Position numbers and translations under genes: made by a program
Notes under the pieces: model-generated
Databases searched by the model: none
The model's input: the letters and a program-made list of their open reading frames with translations, nothing else
What the model was told of the DNA's origin: nothing
Shown here: in pieces, positions 23,174 to 27,309 of the stretch
Position numbering within the stretch: position 1 is the first letter of the stretch
Layout: each line of letters starts with the position of its first letter
NCBI GenBank assembly: GCA_050943215.1
Contig: JBMNOU010000024.1
Span: 1-27,309, forward strand
Length of the DNA: 27,309 bases
Reading direction: 5' to 3'
Source of the DNA: JBMNOU01 sp050943215
GTDB taxonomy: Bacteria; Bacillota; Clostridia; Christensenellales; SZUA-584

Positions 23174-24514
23174 TCAATGGTACAAAGCCTCGCTTTCCAC
23201 TGTCGCAATATCCGGCAGCTTTTCTCCGCCTCTGTCATGCCGTACCACCACATAGGCGATACTGGCCAACACCCCGGGTATCGCAAACGCAAGGCAGTTA
23301 TAGAACATTGGAAGCTGTGCCGCCAACAATATCCCCCCGAACGTCGGTCCTAGTATGCCGCCCACACGCCCCACAGTGTTGCAGACGCCCAGGCCGGTTG
23401 TTCTTATTTTACCGGGATAGTAGTGCGACACAAACGCAATCCCAATGTTCTGAGAGCCAAATGTGCAGATGCCACAGATGCCGATAAGAATATAAGCCGC
23501 GGTTACATTGCCCACCAACGCTATCAGCGCCATCACTACTGCGCCCACCAGATACAGACCAATAAGCAACGCCCGCGAGTTCTTCATTCTGTCGGCCACC
23601 TGCCCCAACACCACAGTGCCCACCAGCCCCACGGAGTTGAGCACAATCAGGAAAACCAGGCTGGAGCCTAACGAATATCCCGCCGTTTCCATCAGCTTGG
23701 GCAGCCAGGTGTTGAGGCCATATATCATTAGTAGCCCCATGAAAAACGCAACCCAAAACATAATGGTATTGAGCGCCCTGTTGTTTCTGAATAGCTCGAC
23801 AACGGGCGATTTCTCAGTATTGGAAGCGCCCAGCGTCCACTGTATTTCTGCGGAGTCTGTTTCGGGGGATACTTTTTTAAGAATACGTTTGATCTCCTCC
23901 ATTTTTCCGCGCACATAGAGGTTATCCAACGAATTGGGCAGCAGCCGGATCATGACAGGAACCGCGATCAGCGCAATAAAAGCGATATACAGGCAGAACC
24001 GCCACCCCAGCGTCGGCACCGCAGCGATACTGATCACCGGCGCGAGTATGCCGCCGATCTGCATTCCGGTGGTCGTTATGGCCACCATGATATTGCGTCG
24101 CTTCGCCGGCACATAGTCCGAAAGGAGGCCAATGGCGTTGGGCATAGCGCCGCCGATGCCCAGCCCCGCCAAGAAGCGGCATCCTGCAAAAAGCCATGCG
24201 GAATGTATAAATCCCGATATGCCCGTAAATACGCTGAACGTCGTTAAGCATAAAATGGTCACCTGTTTGCGGCCGATTTTGTCGGCAAGAATCCCTAGAC
24301 TAAATGAGCCTATCATCATGCCTGCCAGTGCAGCACTGCCGATAAAGCCGGCCGTCACTGTGGAAAGCTGCCACTCTTCAATCAGGTGAGACACGATGGA
24401 ACCGAATATCACCAAATCATATCCTTCCATCATCACGACGAAAAGACACATGAGCATCGATCCAATATGAAAACGATTCAGCTTGCTTTTAGCAATAGTT
24501 TGTTTGATATCCAT
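23174..24514 (-). CDS. MFS transporter, AAHS (aromatic/organic acid:H+ symporter) type
   Basis: 446 residues from ATG 24514, with AAAGGG 7 bases upstream. Twelve transmembrane segments are expected. Motifs: MEGYDLVIFGS in helix 1 (the DGYDL signature of the acid:proton symporter family has Glu here), GILADKIGRKQV in loop 2-3, and GQVADRMKNSR in loop 8-9. It imports a carboxylic acid with protons. It lies between a dehydrogenase gene and the aldehyde dehydrogenase operon on the same strand, giving this locus a second uptake route besides the ABC importer. Confidence 0.88.
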   Translation of the reverse strand: MDIKQTIAKSKLNRFHIGSMLMCLFVVMMEGYDLVIFGSIVSHLIEEWQLSTVTAGFIGSAALAGMMIGSFSLGILADKIGRKQVTILCLTTFSVFTGISGFIHSAWLFAGCRFLAGLGIGGAMPNAIGLLSDYVPAKRRNIMVAITTTGMQIGGILAPVISIAAVPTLGWRFCLYIAFIALIAVPVMIRLLPNSLDNLYVRGKMEEIKRILKKVSPETDSAEIQWTLGASNTEKSPVVELFRNNRALNTIMFWVAFFMGLLMIYGLNTWLPKLMETAGYSLGSSLVFLIVLNSVGLVGTVVLGQVADRMKNSRALLIGLYLVGAVVMALIALVGNVTAAYILIGICGICTFGSQNIGIAFVSHYYPGKIRTTGLGVCNTVGRVGGILGPTFGGILLAAQLPMFYNCLAFAIPGVLASIAYVVVRHDRGGEKLPDIATVESEALYH

Positions 24515-24629
24515 AGTAAGCCCTTTAATTGAAGATAGGTGCTTCGGGCTGACGCCGACCGGCAGCTCGGAGCTGAGCACTCTGTTTTTGACCGGCACGT
24601 TTATTGAGGCTTGCCAATATCGTTGGTTC

Positions 24630-25415
24630 TTAAAGTGTTGTCATAAAACCGCCGTCAATGTTGAGGTACGTCCCATTGATATAATCGGACGCGCTGCTGG
24701 CAAGAAAGACCGCGGCTCCCATCAGATCTCCCATCTCTCCCCAGCGTCCGGCGGCAATCCGATTGGTGATCTTGTCGTAAAAAGCCTTGTCCGCCCGCAG
24801 CGCCGTATTGACTTCCGTCGCGAGGAAGCCGGGGCATATCGCGTTGGTCTGTACGTTGCTCGCACCCAGCTCGTTCGCAAAGACCTTGGTCAGCCCCAAA
24901 ATCGCATGTTTGCTCGCCGTATACGGCGGACATTTCTTGTCGGCGGTAAAAGACAGCGCTGATCCGATATTGATGATCTTGCCGCTCCCCTGTTGCATCA
25001 TCACTTTAGCGACGCGATGGCTTAAGTAGTATACCGCGTTGAGATCTAGATCGATGATCTTCTGCCAGGCGCTGTCTGGATAATCTGCGAAGTCCGCGAA
25101 GTAACTGGCCCCCGCGTTGTTCACTAATATGTCGACCCGGCCATAAGCGCTGATGCAGCCTTGAACGACTTGGTCAATGTAGTCTGACTTGGTCAAATCC
25201 CCCTGCAGGAACTCGACCCTCCTGCCCTCGCTTGTTATCAGCTCGCGGATCTCGTCCACATCGTCGGTGAAGTGAGGGATAAACAGATCCGCGCCTGCCT
25301 TGGCGAAGGCGTACGCATAGGCCATGCCGAGGCCCATATTAGCCCCTGTCACCATAGCGACTTTGTCTTCCAGCGAAAATGATTTCAGCGAAAAATCTTT
25401 CATGGATTTATCCAT
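24630..25415 (-). CDS. SDR-family oxidoreductase (KduD-like)
   Basis: 261 residues from ATG 25415, with GGAGG 5 bases upstream. Classical SDR: cofactor motif TGANMGLG (about residues 22-29), NNAG, catalytic Ser in IGSALSF, Tyr and Lys in PPYTASKHA, and the tail YINGTYLNIDGGF. It resembles 2-deoxy-D-gluconate or gluconate 3/5-dehydrogenases. It interconverts an alcohol and a ketone using NAD(P). It is one of two adjacent but not closely similar SDR genes. Confidence 0.88.
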   Translation of the reverse strand: MDKSMKDFSLKSFSLEDKVAMVTGANMGLGMAYAYAFAKAGADLFIPHFTDDVDEIRELITSEGRRVEFLQGDLTKSDYIDQVVQGCISAYGRVDILVNNAGASYFADFADYPDSAWQKIIDLDLNAVYYLSHRVAKVMMQQGSGKIINIGSALSFTADKKCPPYTASKHAILGLTKVFANELGASNVQTNAICPGFLATEVNTALRADKAFYDKITNRIAAGRWGEMGDLMGAAVFLASSASDYINGTYLNIDGGFMTTL

Positions 25416-25457
25416 ATCGGCCTCCAAACATACTCATTTTTTCCGGAGCAGCCCTGC

Positions 25458-26249
25458 TCACCGTGCGAGCATATACCCGCCGTCGATCGTAAAGACGGCG
25501 CCCGTTACCTGTTCGGTGGCCGGCGATGCCAGATACACGGCCATCGCGCCCACTTCAATCGGTTTGCCGAAGCGTCCCACGGGTGTCGCCGACATCCAAT
25601 ACTCAATCTTATCGGTGTCCTTGTCATACGTCAGGTCCGTTTCCGTATAACCCGGCGCGATGGCGTTCACCCGAATGTTGTACTCAGCCCATTCGTGCGC
25701 CAAACACATGGTCATCCGGTCGACTGCCGCTTTAGACGCATTGTACGAAGACATCCGCTGCGGCAGATTGACAATGCGCGAAGCATTGGATGATATGTTG
25801 ATGATCCGTCCATGGTTTTGCCGCCTCATCTGCTTCGCCACCAGATAGCTCATGACGAAGTACCCGTTCAGGTTGACATTGATGACATCAAACCAGTTTT
25901 TTAGGCTCTCATCCTCGTCAAGCACATTGAAGAACCGGCCGATACCGGAGTTGTTAACCAGCACGTCGATAACGCCGTAATCCCTGACCACGTCTGCAAC
26001 CGCCTTCTTCGCTATTTCAAACTCAGTCACGTCACACAGATAGGATCGGTGAGTCCCTCCATAGGTCCGCAGTTCGCCTAAGGTCTTTTCAGAGGTTTCC
26101 ACATCTCTGGCCAAAATCGCCACGTTGGCGCCGCACTGCGCCATTGCCTGCGCGATCCCTTTGCCGATTCCCCGGTTTCCGCCGGTGATGATGACGTTCT
26201 TTCCCTGAACGGAAAAGGCATTCTCCATTGTTTCCATGCTCGGTATCAT
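25458..26249 (-). CDS. SDR-family oxidoreductase (polyol/sugar dehydrogenase-like)
   Basis: 263 residues. Start ATG 26249 is preferred (AGGAG 8-9 bases upstream) over ATG 26255. Motifs: TGGNRGIGKG, NNSG (Ser for the usual Ala), catalytic Ser in INISSNAS, SSYNASKAA, and TGAVFTIDGGYM. It resembles arabinitol, sorbitol and gluconate dehydrogenases. It is separated by 42 bases from the second SDR gene downstream and lies 82 bases after the transketolase subunit, so all belong to one transcription unit. Confidence 0.88.
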   Translation of the reverse strand: MIPSMETMENAFSVQGKNVIITGGNRGIGKGIAQAMAQCGANVAILARDVETSEKTLGELRTYGGTHRSYLCDVTEFEIAKKAVADVVRDYGVIDVLVNNSGIGRFFNVLDEDESLKNWFDVINVNLNGYFVMSYLVAKQMRRQNHGRIINISSNASRIVNLPQRMSSYNASKAAVDRMTMCLAHEWAEYNIRVNAIAPGYTETDLTYDKDTDKIEYWMSATPVGRFGKPIEVGAMAVYLASPATEQVTGAVFTIDGGYMLAR

Positions 26250-26331
26250 GTTCATATCTCCTTTTTCGCTTGTGCAATGCCCCCTTGACAGGCATGTTCG
26301 GTCTCCCCTGCCCGCCGGAGGCCGCAGCGGC

Positions 26332-27303
26332 TCAGCCTTTTAGCAGGCTGTTAACCTTTTCCGCGATGCCCTCGGGGTCCATGCCATAATATTTATACAC
26401 CTCGTCCATATGGCCCAGCAACGCAAACTCGTCAGGCAAGCCCACTCGTGTGAATTTTCCTTTAAACCCATGTTCGCAAAGGTATTCGGCCACCGCAGCG
26501 CCCAGGCCACCGTTGATTGAATGCTCTTCCACCGTCACCACGTTTCCCGTCTCCTTCATGCACTTATCGAGCATCCCCCCATCCAGCGGTTTGATGGTAT
26601 GCATATCGATGACGCGCGCGCTGATGCCATATTTATTTTTCAATATCTTCGCACCCATCATAGACCAATACACGCTGGAACCAGCCGAAATGATCGAAAT
26701 ATCCGTGCCTGCCATCGTCTCAATCGCTTTTCCAAACTCATATTCGTAGTCATTGTCTGCGTACACGTTGGGGGATCCGCCGCGGTCAATACGAATCACC
26801 ATCGGGCCTTCAAAGGTAAAGGACTTGCGAATCGCCTTAACGCACTGGCCTGCGTCTGCCGGCACTTCAATCAAAAGATTAGGAATCGCGCGATACAGAG
26901 CCAAGTCTGCGATACAGTTATGAGTGGGGCCACCGCCCGCTGTGAGGCCCGCGTGCGTCCCGATGAGCCGTACGTTGACATCATTATACGCAATATCGGT
27001 GTGAATCTGATCCGCCGCGCGCAGCGATAAGAATGGACCGAATACCTGGGAGTAGACGACCAAACCCGAGAGGGCCAATCCGCATGACGCCCCCACCTGA
27101 CCAGGTTCGGCAATGCCGAAATTGAAGCACCGGTCCGGGTATTTTTTGATCAGCTTGCCGGCCGACGAGGACGCCGCCACGTTATCAGAATACGTGAAAG
27201 CAAACTCATACCCTTCATCCGCCATTTTCAGCAGCTCTTCACCGTACGCCTCACGCGCATTCGAGAGCATCTGATCAAAATCAAACGTTGTATTCGCTGC
27301 CAT
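26332..27303 (-). CDS. Transketolase, C-terminal subunit (split enzyme)
   Basis: 323 residues, about half of a full transketolase. It has the pyrimidine-binding domain with the catalytic Glu in CFNFGIAEPGQVG, and GTHAGLTAGGGPTH, followed by the C-terminal domain (VVTVEEHSINGGLGAAVAE). The pyrophosphate-binding half must be a separate gene just upstream, outside the window; a start at 27303 seven bases from the window edge fits a coupled pair. Together they move a two-carbon ketol unit between sugars. Split transketolases in catabolic operons are often specific for a single pathway. Confidence 0.9.
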   Translation of the reverse strand: MAANTTFDFDQMLSNAREAYGEELLKMADEGYEFAFTYSDNVAASSSAGKLIKKYPDRCFNFGIAEPGQVGASCGLALSGLVVYSQVFGPFLSLRAADQIHTDIAYNDVNVRLIGTHAGLTAGGGPTHNCIADLALYRAIPNLLIEVPADAGQCVKAIRKSFTFEGPMVIRIDRGGSPNVYADNDYEYEFGKAIETMAGTDISIISAGSSVYWSMMGAKILKNKYGISARVIDMHTIKPLDGGMLDKCMKETGNVVTVEEHSINGGLGAAVAEYLCEHGFKGKFTRVGLPDEFALLGHMDEVYKYYGMDPEGIAEKVNSLLKG

Positions 27304-27309
27304 TTATCT

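Noticed and set aside
1..27309. CRISPR arrays or complete insertion sequences
   Set aside because: No regularly spaced repeat-spacer series and no intact transposase with terminal inverted repeats were seen.

Overview
The window is from a Bacillota genome, most likely an anaerobic Clostridia member; the species cannot be named from the sequence. The grounds are strong AGGAGG-type ribosome binding sites, consensus sigma-A promoters, a Firmicutes-type tyrosine integrase and serine recombinase, and a clostridial-style molybdenum-cofactor cluster. It divides into a compact integrated element, a stretch of decayed genes, a damaged molybdenum-cofactor operon, and a large leftward catabolic and transport locus.

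Positions 1-8621 hold an almost complete integrated element of about 8.6 kb. Its right end is a 44-bp 3' fragment of a tRNA-Pro gene (attR); the intact tRNA probably lies just left of position 1. An XRE repressor, a tyrosine integrase and a 23-residue membrane microprotein are read rightward. Opposite them, from an interleaved divergent promoter pair, run a small HTH gene, an excisionase-like gene, a DUF3987 replication-type protein, several small genes and a terminase-small-subunit-like DNA-binding protein. A second leftward promoter serves four small unknown genes near the left end. The gene order matches that of phage-inducible chromosomal islands (int-stl | xis-pri-ter). There are no capsid, tail, relaxase or conjugation genes, so a phage satellite is the best reading. 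Both ends carry paired integrase arm-type repeats and paired iterons spaced exactly 84 bp apart.

Positions 8680-10110 are a gene graveyard: remnants of two LysR regulators and the tail of an aldehyde dehydrogenase. Positions 10118-13302 are a rightward molybdenum-cofactor operon: a MocA-ModE fusion, a MoeA-like molybdopterin-binding protein with a four-cysteine tail, moaC, and a moaA cut after about 130 residues and joined to unrelated sequence. A decayed large serine recombinase (13760-14418) downstream suggests that a mobile element caused the damage.

Positions 14709-16280 encode a PucR-family regulator that meets a leftward catabolic locus tail-to-tail. In transcription order (27303 down to 16275) this locus holds the C-terminal half of a split transketolase, two short-chain dehydrogenases, an AAHS-type MFS transporter, an aldehyde dehydrogenase, a ribose-type ABC importer (ATPase, permease, lipoprotein) and a UroD-family protein interrupted in frame by TAG. 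Together they look like uptake and oxidation of a sugar, polyol or sugar-acid substrate, probably controlled by the PucR protein; the substrate cannot be read from the sequence.
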